In this document: positions 1 through 5,653 of the stretch, in pieces | How the letters are laid out: every line of letters begins with the position of its first letter | Position numbering within the stretch: position 1 is the stretch's first letter | DNA from: Rubrobacter sp. | Lineage (GTDB): Bacteria; Actinomycetota; Rubrobacteria; Rubrobacterales; Rubrobacteraceae | Assembly (NCBI GenBank): GCA_013815485.1 | Contig: JACDGB010000099.1 | Span: forward strand, 1-6,700 | DNA: 6,700 nt | Direction of reading: 5' to 3' | Notes under the pieces: generated by a model | What the model saw: the letters and a program-made list of their open reading frames with translations, nothing else | Told to the model about the DNA's origin: nothing | The model's database searches: none | Position numbers and translations under genes: made by a program

Positions 1-401
1 GACAGGCCATATACCTCGTCGGTAGAGACCTGCACGAACCGCTCGACGCCGTGACGGCGGGCGGCCTCCAGGAGGTTCTGGGTCCCCATTACGTTAGTCT
101 CCACGAAGACCCGAGGGCCTGCGATGCTCCGGTCCACATGGGTTTCAGCGGCGAAGTTGACCACCGCGTCGAAGCCGCCGTCTTCGGAGAAAAGCGCCTC
201 GACGAGCATGCGGTCCTGGATCCGGCCCTTCACGAAACGGTAGTTCTCCGCGTCCGCGAAGTCTTCGGTGTTCTCGGGGCGTCCGGCGTAGGTCAGGGCG
301 TCCAGGTTCACCCACCCGGTGTCGGGACGCTCGGGCACCACAAGCCGCAGGAAGTTGCACCCGATGAACCCGGACCCGCCGGTGACGAGCACGCGCCTCA
401 A
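1..401 (-). CDS. rfbB: dTDP-glucose 4,6-dehydratase, N-terminal part (runs off left edge)
   Basis: The reverse complement reads an uninterrupted 133-residue N-terminus of a short-chain-dehydrogenase-fold sugar-nucleotide dehydratase. Visible motifs are the NAD-binding VTGGSGFIG (residues 6-14), NLDALTYAG (32-40), NFAAETHVDRSI (82-93) and VSTDEVYG (125-132), whose Thr-Asp-Glu (127-129) is the catalytic triad of RmlB enzymes. The family converts dTDP-glucose to dTDP-4-keto-6-deoxyglucose, the precursor of rhamnose and other deoxysugars, in the cytoplasm. I start it at TTG 401-399, giving MRRVLVTGG, close to the usual family start. GTG at 392-390 is the alternative, and neither has a strong ribosome binding site. 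The frame is closed upstream by a TGA near 458. It is transcribed away from the sulfotransferase at 606, and a promoter match lies about 90 bases upstream of the start. Arg60 sits where many members have Asp (GDIxD). The C-terminal two thirds lie outside the window. Confidence 0.93.
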   Translation of the reverse strand, partial: MRRVLVTGGSGFIGCNFLRLVVPERPDTGWVNLDALTYAGRPENTEDFADAENYRFVKGRIQDRMLVEALFSEDGGFDAVVNFAAETHVDRSIAGPRVFVETNVMGTQNLLEAARRHGVERFVQVSTDEVYGL

Positions 402-490
402 GGGGTTCTCGATCCAGAAACGGCGAAGTCGGCGGACGAGCCGCCGGAGAATTCTTCAGGATACAGAGCCTTCAGCGCCATCGGATTCGC

Positions 491-519
491 AGTTTACTAC
501 CGGCGTCGGGGGCGGTCAA
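491..519 (-). promoter_or_regulatory. Sigma-70-type promoter driving rfbB
   Basis: On the minus strand, TTGACC (519-514) is followed after exactly 17 bases by TAAACT (496-491), a good match to the -35 and -10 consensus in a GC-rich background. The start of transcription would fall near 484, giving a leader of roughly 80 bases before the TTG start of rfbB. This is a sequence match only. Confidence 0.6.
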
Positions 520-563
520 CAACCGGCCGTGGCCGAAGGGTTTTCGAGTCCGGGGCGTTCGGT

Positions 564-569
564 TATACT
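564..569 (+). promoter_or_regulatory. Candidate -10 element for the sulfotransferase at 606
   Basis: TATACT differs from the TATAAT consensus at one position and stands out in GC-rich sequence. It lies 22 bases before the AGGAGG ribosome binding site, so transcription would begin around 576 with a short leader. The matching -35 region (about 541-547, T-rich) is poor, so the promoter may be weak or need an activator. Confidence 0.4.
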
Positions 570-591
570 GCGGAGCGGTCAGGCTACGCTC

Positions 592-597
592 AGGAGG
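592..597 (+). promoter_or_regulatory. Ribosome binding site fixing the GTG start at 606
   Basis: AGGAGG is followed by 8 bases and then GTG 606-608. It decides the start of the first sulfotransferase. The same frame stays open upstream as far as position 51, but that part overlaps rfbB antisense and has no comparable ribosome binding site. Confidence 0.8.
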
Positions 598-605
598 ATC
601 CGCCA

Positions 606-1814
606 GTGCCCGTCTTCAGAAACTTCATGGATTTCCAGGTGCTGCGAGGCATACGGGCGTTCCTGGACGTGGAGGCCGGCCTGGTGCGCGGCATGGTGCC
701 GGAGAGGGACACCGGTCGCAAAGGCGGGCGCGAGGCGTCGGAACGCGAGATCTCCCGGCTGCGCAAGGAGCTGGCCGAGACCAACGAGGAGCTTGCCGGG
801 CTGAAGAACGCCGGCTCATCCACCGACGGGCGCCGCGAGAGCTTCCCGGTGTTCTTCGTGGTGGGCTGGCCGAAGTCCGGCACCACCTGGGTGCAGGGGA
901 TGCTGAATCAACACCCGGAGGTCCTGTGCCGGGGCGAAGGCAAGTTCTTCGGGCGGGACGACCGTAACGAGACCTTCGAGAAGGTGCCGGTGAACGCTCG
1001 GGGACAGATGCTGCGGCCCGGCTCGCTGTACAACATCCTCGCCGAATCGGAGGACCTGCGGATCTGGCTGGAGCGCACGTGGTGGACCCGCGAGGGCGAC
1101 GCGGAGGAGCAGATCTCCCTCCTGGTGCGCGAGGCCGCGCTCGGGTTCCTCGGGCGGGAGCTCTCCAAGACTAACAAGAAGATCGTCGGGGACAAGACGC
1201 CGTTCGCAGGCGCCGAAACCGTGAGGGAGATAGGCGGGATCCTCCCGGAGGCGAAGGTGATACACGTCGTTCGGGATGGCCGGGACGTGGCGGTCTCCCA
1301 CACCCACCACCGCTGGAACCGGGTCCGTCCCGTAGAAGAGGGCGGCCGGCTGACGCCCGAGGAGCGGGACAAGCGCGATCGCTACAGGGAAGATCCCGAG
1401 AAGTTCCTTGCTTCCGGCGAGAGCATCTTCTCCGAGGAGTACATCACGTCCGCCGCCAAGGCCTGGCGTTCCCAAATCGGCGGCGCCCACCGGGACGGTC
1501 CCCTCCTCCTCGGCGAAAACTACGCCGAGGTCCGCTACGAGGACCTGCTGGAGCGCCCGGAGGAGGAGATGAGACGCCTTTTCCGGCTGATCGGGGCACG
1601 CGATGACGGGGGGGTCGTCCGCCGGTGCGTCGAGAAGCGCAGCTTCGAGAGCATAACGCGGCGTCCGGCCGGCGACGAGGACAGCGCCTCCTTCTTCAGG
1701 AAGGGCGTAGCCGGCGACTGGCGCAGCGTCTTCACGGAGCGCGATCGGCGGATATACGGTGAGATTGCCGGTGATCTGCTCGCTGAACTGGGCTACGACA
1801 GAGACAAAGGTTAG
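606..1814 (+). CDS. PAPS-dependent sulfotransferase (Sulfotransfer_1 type) with N-terminal coiled coil
   Basis: This 402-residue protein should transfer sulfate from PAPS to a hydroxyl (or amine) of an acceptor, probably a surface glycan given the neighbours. The 5'-phosphosulfate loop is PKSGTTW (residues 89-95) after a hydrophobic strand, and GDKTPF is at 195-200. The 3'-phosphate motif is VVRDGRDVAVS (221-231). The C-terminal FRKGVAGDWRSVFT (364-377) is close to the region-IV RKGxxGDWKNxFT motif of classical cytosolic sulfotransferases. Glu111 in GEGKFF may be the general base, by analogy with the KExxFF motif of carbohydrate sulfotransferases. Residues 46-67 form an ideal heptad coiled coil (I49, L52, L56, L63, L66). 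No signal peptide or membrane span is evident, so it is probably cytoplasmic. The GTG start is set by AGGAGG 8 bases upstream. sqdB follows 103 bases later on the same strand. The acceptor cannot be read from sequence. Confidence 0.9.
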   Translation: MPVFRNFMDFQVLRGIRAFLDVEAGLVRGMVPERDTGRKGGREASEREISRLRKELAETNEELAGLKNAGSSTDGRRESFPVFFVVGWPKSGTTWVQGMLNQHPEVLCRGEGKFFGRDDRNETFEKVPVNARGQMLRPGSLYNILAESEDLRIWLERTWWTREGDAEEQISLLVREAALGFLGRELSKTNKKIVGDKTPFAGAETVREIGGILPEAKVIHVVRDGRDVAVSHTHHRWNRVRPVEEGGRLTPEERDKRDRYREDPEKFLASGESIFSEEYITSAAKAWRSQIGGAHRDGPLLLGENYAEVRYEDLLERPEEEMRRLFRLIGARDDGGVVRRCVEKRSFESITRRPAGDEDSASFFRKGVAGDWRSVFTERDRRIYGEIAGDLLAELGYDRDKG

Positions 1815-1904
1815 CCCGCCAAGATCGAGGCGTCACGATGCTACTTGCGCATCTTGCACCCTTGTACTACGCTTCCCGAGTTTGCTCCATTAATAGACAG
1901 AGCC

Positions 1905-1912
1905 AAAGGAGG
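1905..1912 (+). promoter_or_regulatory. Strong ribosome binding site fixing the TTG start of sqdB
   Basis: AAAGGAGG, a near-perfect anti-16S match, ends 5 bases before TTG 1918-1920. The first residues then read MPKILVLGGDGFCGW, the exact expected N-terminus of the family, so the TTG start is secure. The 103-base gap before it has no convincing terminator or promoter, so read-through from the sulfotransferase is likely. Confidence 0.85.
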
Positions 1913-1917
1913 CTTCT

Positions 1918-3120
1918 TTGCCGAAGATACTGGTACTAGGCGGGGACGGCTTCTGCGGCTGGCCCACCACGCTGCACCTCTCGGCGCAAGGATACGAGTT
2001 GGCTATAGCCGACAACCTCTCCCGGCGCAAGATAGACGTCGAGCTGGAATGCGAGTCCCTCACCCCGATCCGCCCCATGGGCGAGCGCCTTAGAACCTGG
2101 GAGGAGCTAACCGGCAACCGGATAGACTTCCACAACATCAACGTCGCCGAGAACTACCGCCAGCTTCTGGACCTGCTCCTCGAGTGGCAGCCCGACGCGG
2201 TCATCCACTTTGCCGAGCAACGGGCCGCGCCCTACTCGATGAAGTCTAGCTACCACAAGCGCTACACCGTAGATAACAACCTCAACGCGACCAACAACCT
2301 GCTGGCGGCGATCACCGAGAGCGGGCTCGACACCCATGTGGTGCATCTGGGGACCATGGGCGTCTACGGCTATGGCACGGCCGGTATGCAGATCCCCGAA
2401 GGGTATCTGACGGTCAAGGTCGAGACCGATGAGGGCGAGCTGGTGGAGCAGGAGATCCTCTACCCGCCAAACCCGGGCAGCATCTATCATATGACCAAGA
2501 CCCAGGATCAACTCCTGTTCGCCTACTACAACAAGAACGACCTGACGCGCGTCACCGATCTGCACCAGGGCATCGTGTGGGGAACCCAGACCGCGGAGAC
2601 CAAGCTGGACGAGCGCCTCATAAACCGCTTCGACTACGACGGCGACTACGGCACCGTCCTCAACCGCTTCCTGATGCAGGCCGCCGTGGGCTACCCGCTC
2701 ACCGTCCACGGCACGGGCGGCCAGACTCGCGCTTTCATCCACATCCAGGACACCGTGCGCTGCATACAGCTCGCCCTGGAGAACCCACCCGAGAAGGGCG
2801 ACCGCGTCAACGTCTACAACCAGATGACCGAGACTCACCGGGTGCGCGACCTCGCCAGGCTGGTCGCCGAGCGCACGGGCTCGGATATAGACTACGTGCA
2901 GAACCCGCGCGCCGAGGCCGCCGAGAACGAGTTGTACGTCCGCAACGACCGCTTCCTCGACCTGGGCCTGCAACCGACCACTTTAAGCGAAGGACTGATG
3001 GAGGAGGTCACCGAGATAGCTAGCAGGTACGCCCACCGCTGTGACACCTCGAAGATTCCCTGCACCTCGCTGTGGAGGCCGCGGGAAGAGGCCGTGCATC
3101 AGCAAGAGGGCCGGCGGTAA
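1918..3120 (+). CDS. sqdB: UDP-sulfoquinovose synthase (SqdB family)
   Basis: SqdB enzymes make UDP-sulfoquinovose from UDP-glucose and sulfite using bound NAD; the product normally feeds SQDG lipid synthesis. The 400-residue protein has the extended-SDR nucleotide-binding GGDGFCGW (8-15) and the hallmark SLTPIRPMGERL (47-58). It also has RAAPYSM (102-108), LGTMGVYG (144-151, catalytic Thr146) and YHMTK (190-194, catalytic Tyr and Lys). Further family blocks are NRFDYDGDYGTVLNRF (236-251), HGTGGQTRAFIHIQDTVRC (264-282) and NPRAEAAENELY (329-340). The C-terminus, SKIPCTSLW, fits the family. Length is normal for bacterial members. The loop at 160-184 is acidic and several residues longer than in plant SQD1 as I remember it, and fits a bacterial subgroup often annotated only as NAD-dependent dehydratase. 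A related UDP-sugar activity therefore cannot be excluded. No sqdX-type transferase is in the window. Together with the upstream sulfotransferase it probably forms one transcript, ending at the hairpin at 3235. Confidence 0.87.
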   Translation: MPKILVLGGDGFCGWPTTLHLSAQGYELAIADNLSRRKIDVELECESLTPIRPMGERLRTWEELTGNRIDFHNINVAENYRQLLDLLLEWQPDAVIHFAEQRAAPYSMKSSYHKRYTVDNNLNATNNLLAAITESGLDTHVVHLGTMGVYGYGTAGMQIPEGYLTVKVETDEGELVEQEILYPPNPGSIYHMTKTQDQLLFAYYNKNDLTRVTDLHQGIVWGTQTAETKLDERLINRFDYDGDYGTVLNRFLMQAAVGYPLTVHGTGGQTRAFIHIQDTVRCIQLALENPPEKGDRVNVYNQMTETHRVRDLARLVAERTGSDIDYVQNPRAEAAENELYVRNDRFLDLGLQPTTLSEGLMEEVTEIASRYAHRCDTSKIPCTSLWRPREEAVHQQEGRR

Positions 3121-3234
3121 GCACTCTGTCCGGGAGAGGTAGTTTTGCCCTTCGCTCGCGTGGGCCACTGGGATTACAACGGTTTGATGGGCGCCTTTTC
3201 ATTTAGAGAAGGTCCCGGATCTCACACGGACGAG

Positions 3235-3265
3235 AGCCCGCCTCCGCGGTTATCGGGGGCGGGCT
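3235..3265. terminator. GC-rich hairpin in the convergent gap, probable sqdB terminator
   Basis: Positions 3235-3246 pair with 3254-3265 to give a 12-bp stem (11 Watson-Crick pairs and one G-T) around a 7-base loop. On the plus strand CTTTGAT follows, which is only a short T run. It sits 115 bases after sqdB and 30 bases after the stop of the leftward sulfotransferase, so it may serve both converging transcripts. The minus-strand flank has no T tract, so the plus direction is favoured. Confidence 0.6.
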
Positions 3266-3294
3266 TTGATCACCCTGTCGCCGAACCGTAAGCT

Positions 3295-4467
3295 TCACTT
3301 CCCCATTCTGCTGGCCCGGAGGGCGCGCAGAATCCTCTGCTTGAGACGGTTGACCCCGTCCAGAAGCCTCCAGGTCTTCGAGGAACGCACCTCCCGAAGC
3401 TGCCGCTCCAGGCCGCGGTTGCGCTCCTTCAGCCCCTCCATCTGCCTCGCCTGGCGCGCTTGCGTGGAGCGCGCTTCCTGGAGCTGACGCTCCAGGTTCT
3501 TGCTTCGCTCTTTCGCGCCTGGTCCACGCTCCGCTGCATTCTCCGCCTGCTCGTGGAGCCGCCACATCCTGGCTTCTATCCGGTCCAGGGAAGAGAGCAC
3601 CGCCTTCTCACCCTCCTCCACGTACAGCTCCGGGGATATCCACTGCTGCTCGATGCGGCCGAGAACCCACGCCTCGGCTTCGTGGTCCGCGTGCTCCCGC
3701 AGGAAGGACCGTTGCTCCTCGCTCAGCGGCTCCTTGCGCCGGCGGCGGCTCTCAAACCCCGAGGAGGCTTCCTTCCAGGCTCTCGTGATGGACTCGTCGA
3801 ACTCCAGCCCGAGGAAACGGGAGACCTGGGGCGCCACCGCTTCGTTGCGGTAGAAGAAGTCGTGGTAGCCGATGATCAGGACCCTCGGAGCCGGGCTGCT
3901 CTCTATGAACTCGCGCGTCTTCTGCATCGCCGCGTTCCACACCTCGACCGACATCTCCACGCCGCGCTCGCCGCGCCAGGGGTCGTCCGGGTCCTTCGCC
4001 CGTGCGTCCCAGGACTCCGCGACCTCTTCGAGCGGGCGGTACAAGACTATGAAGCGCGCCCCAGGATTCCTACCAGCCAGCCGATCCATGGACCTCACGT
4101 AGTACGGTCCCTTGTCGCCGAGCCAGCGCAGCTTCGCCGGGTCTTTGGCTGCGAGGAGCTTCGCGTGGCGCTCGGCGAAAGCCTCGCGAGTCTGGCCGAG
4201 CGGCGGACGCTTCGTCTCCTGGGGCCTGAAGTCCATAATCCTCTGGAAGGAGAAGTCCTCCCAGGCGACCTGCTTCTGCCGGCCCTTGTACCGCTCCTGG
4301 CATAGCAGGATCTCTTCGTACTGGTTCAGGTAGTCGCCGAACGCCGTGGTCCCGCTCCTGGCGCACCCGCAGACGAACAGGGGCCGCGCCCTTTCGAGTA
4401 GGTTGTTCTCCGAAGCCTGCTCCATCCTGGTCTTGAGCCTCTTCTCCAGACCTCGCTCCAGGTTCAA
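3295..4467 (-). CDS. Sulfotransferase family protein with long C-terminal coiled coil and W-motif tail
   Basis: This is a 390-residue PAPS-dependent sulfotransferase, of a different subfamily from the one at 606 (the Sulfotransfer_3-like group). FVCGCARSGTT (31-41) is the 5'-phosphosulfate loop, GDKGPYYV is at 117-124, and LYRPLEEVAES (142-152) is the 3'-phosphate motif. Glu58 in CQERYK may be the catalytic base. The catalytic domain ends near 275. Residues from about 296 form a coiled coil, strongest at 343-360 (M343, L346, N350, L353, L357, V360), closed by SSKTWRLL (362-369) and a basic helix to the C-terminus. I recall similar S-x-x-W-R-L tails on glycosyltransferases of surface polysaccharide loci. 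The start is TTG 4467-4465, with GGAGAG 9 bases upstream (4482-4477); ATG at codon 15 is the alternative. It is the last gene of the leftward run, 74 bases after its paralogue. The acceptor is unknown but presumably a glycan. Confidence 0.87.
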   Translation of the reverse strand: MNLERGLEKRLKTRMEQASENNLLERARPLFVCGCARSGTTAFGDYLNQYEEILLCQERYKGRQKQVAWEDFSFQRIMDFRPQETKRPPLGQTREAFAERHAKLLAAKDPAKLRWLGDKGPYYVRSMDRLAGRNPGARFIVLYRPLEEVAESWDARAKDPDDPWRGERGVEMSVEVWNAAMQKTREFIESSPAPRVLIIGYHDFFYRNEAVAPQVSRFLGLEFDESITRAWKEASSGFESRRRRKEPLSEEQRSFLREHADHEAEAWVLGRIEQQWISPELYVEEGEKAVLSSLDRIEARMWRLHEQAENAAERGPGAKERSKNLERQLQEARSTQARQARQMEGLKERNRGLERQLREVRSSKTWRLLDGVNRLKQRILRALRASRMGK

Positions 4468-4476
4468 GACGATCTA

Positions 4477-4482
4477 CTCTCC
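4477..4482 (-). promoter_or_regulatory. Ribosome binding site for the TTG start at 4467
   Basis: GGAGAG on the minus strand lies 9 bases before TTG 4467-4465. It favours this start over the ATG at codon 15, which has only a poorly spaced purine run. I found no convincing promoter in the 74-base gap, so the gene is probably cotranscribed with the one upstream. Confidence 0.55.
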
Positions 4483-4541
4483 GATCTCGGCATCAGACTC
4501 AGTCACGATACAGTCTTTCCCCCGCCTTCTCCGGTCACTCT

Positions 4542-5501
4542 CTAGCTCCCGGTAGCTCGATCCTGATCCGGCGCCTGTCCAGGCGGAATCCCGGAGCGCG
4601 CCGCGCGAAGCCGCCGCTTCAGGCTCTGGTTTCGTCTATTCAGTTGGATGTTCCTCGCCCTCCCATGGGCGATCTTCACAGCCGACAGGCGGCGCTCCTC
4701 GTTGAGCGAGCGCGCGAACTCCGGCGGATAGAGTTCGAGCTCGCGCCGCTGTTTCTCTATGCGGTCCAGCACCCACCTTTCAGCCTCATCGTCCCTGTTC
4801 GCCTCGACGTAGGCTTGCTGCTCTCCACTCAGGGGCGCCTTGGGCCTTCGACGGGCCTCGAAGCCACGGGACATATCTCTCCAGGCGTCGCGCAAATCCC
4901 GGTCTATCGTGAGGTCCAGGAACCGGGAGAGGAGGGAGACCATCGGCCCATCCTCGTTGAAGAACTCGCGGTAGTCCAGGATCAGGACGTTCAGGTTCAT
5001 GGCATCTTCGATGAAATCGCGCGTGGACCGCATCGCGGTGTTCCAGTAGTCCACGCCCTCCTCGAAGCCGCCGAGCAGCCAGGGGGCTTCGGTATCTCTG
5101 GAGCGGGCCTCGAAGGACTCGGCGACCTCCTTCAGCGGACGGTACGTGAGGATGAAGCTGGCTCCGGGGTTGTTATCCGAGAGCTTGTCGAGCTTCTGGA
5201 CGTAGTTGGGGTTCTTGTCCCCGATCCAACGCAGCCGCTCCGGTTCTTTGCCCGCGAGGAGCTTCTCATGGTACTCGCGGGGCGTGTTCGTCTCCTCCCG
5301 GCCTCCGCCTCGCGGGCTCATCCTGTAGTCTAGTATCCGCTCGAAGGTGAAGAGCTCCGGCCTGACCTCGCGTGATGGGATCCACTTGTATCGTTCCATG
5401 CAAAGCAGCACCTCGGGGTGCCGGTTCAGATAGTCAACGACGGCCGAGGTTCCGCTTCGCTGCGGCCCCCCGACGAACAACATCCCCGGCTCTCCGGCCA
5501 T
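4542..5501 (-). CDS. Sulfotransferase family protein, paralogue of the gene at 3295-4467
   Basis: The product is 319 residues. LFVGGPQRSGTSAV (8-21) is the 5'-phosphosulfate loop, GDKNPNYV is at 94-101, and TYRPLKEVAES (119-129) is the 3'-phosphate motif. Glu36 in CMERYK may be the catalytic base. It aligns with the downstream sulfotransferase over the whole catalytic domain; residues 90-133 share 28 of 44 positions with residues 113-156 there. I start it at ATG 5501-5499, two bases after the stop of the 49-residue gene, because the frame's upstream extension to 5642 lies wholly over that gene. A purine-rich stretch (5525-5513) would serve as the ribosome binding site. The C-terminal heptads match the paralogue through RAARS (299-303). 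Homology then stops at once, and the last 16 residues are Pro/Gly/Asp-rich with no W-motif. It probably sulfates a glycan or glycolipid using PAPS, in the cytoplasm. Confidence 0.87.
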   Translation of the reverse strand: MAGEPGMLFVGGPQRSGTSAVVDYLNRHPEVLLCMERYKWIPSREVRPELFTFERILDYRMSPRGGGREETNTPREYHEKLLAGKEPERLRWIGDKNPNYVQKLDKLSDNNPGASFILTYRPLKEVAESFEARSRDTEAPWLLGGFEEGVDYWNTAMRSTRDFIEDAMNLNVLILDYREFFNEDGPMVSLLSRFLDLTIDRDLRDAWRDMSRGFEARRRPKAPLSGEQQAYVEANRDDEAERWVLDRIEKQRRELELYPPEFARSLNEERRLSAVKIAHGRARNIQLNRRNQSLKRRLRAARSGIPPGQAPDQDRATGS

Positions 5502-5503
5502 GC

Positions 5504-5653
5504 TCAAGGCGACCCCTTCCTCCCCGATACCCGTACTTTGATGCGATGCAGCGCTTCCATCAGCTTCCATGCCCGAGAATTCCGGACGTCCGCGAGTTGT
5601 AGCTCCAGCGCGCCGATCCGTTGCGTCAGATTGAGCAGCCACTCTTCGGTCAT
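5504..5653 (-). CDS. 49-residue coiled-coil protein with S-R-x-W-K-L motif
   Basis: This small gene begins at ATG 5653-5651, which overlaps the epimerase stop as ATGA, and ends two bases before the next sulfotransferase start. Such coupling on both sides argues for a real translated gene. The protein has a perfect heptad helix (L6, L9, I13, L16, L20, V23), then VRNSRAWKL (23-31) and a basic amphipathic helix ending at 49. Residues 16-42 align without gaps to residues 353-379 of the sulfotransferase at 3295-4467, with 12 of 27 identical and most of the rest conservative. It is therefore a stand-alone version of that protein's C-terminal module. It has no catalytic domain or membrane segment. 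A role as a partner or docking subunit for the sulfotransferases is my inference. A degenerate leftover of a larger gene is the alternative. A weak AAAGAG precedes the start by 7 bases. Confidence 0.68.
   Translation of the reverse strand: MTEEWLLNLTQRIGALELQLADVRNSRAWKLMEALHRIKVRVSGRKGSP

Noticed and set aside
51..605. In-frame 185-codon N-terminal extension of the first sulfotransferase
   Set aside because: It lies mostly antisense to rfbB, has no family similarity, and the AGGAGG at 592-597 points to GTG 606.
816..1490. 224-residue open frame antisense to the first sulfotransferase
   Set aside because: Pro/Leu-rich shadow; the plus strand carries all the sulfotransferase motifs.
1837..1853. 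Small hairpin GATGC / GCATC after the first sulfotransferase
   Set aside because: Only 5 bp with no T tract; not a credible terminator.
1845..2093. 82-residue open frame overlapping the start of sqdB
   Set aside because: It has no ribosome binding site, ends inside sqdB in another frame and resembles no family.
2107..2973. 288-residue open frame antisense to sqdB
   Set aside because: High-GC antisense shadow; Val/Ala/Leu-rich with no motif, while the opposite strand encodes a full SqdB.
3129..3219. 7-bp inverted repeat TCCGGGA / TCCCGGA after sqdB
   Set aside because: Arms are 77 bases apart and too short to mean more than chance.
3460..4305. 281-residue open frame on the plus strand across the third sulfotransferase
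   Set aside because: Antisense shadow in GC-rich DNA with no recognisable domain.
5502..5642. 47-codon N-terminal extension of the second sulfotransferase
   Set aside because: It overlaps the 49-residue gene in another frame, and its composition is unlike a folded domain. ATG 5501 gives the expected short lead into the phosphosulfate loop.
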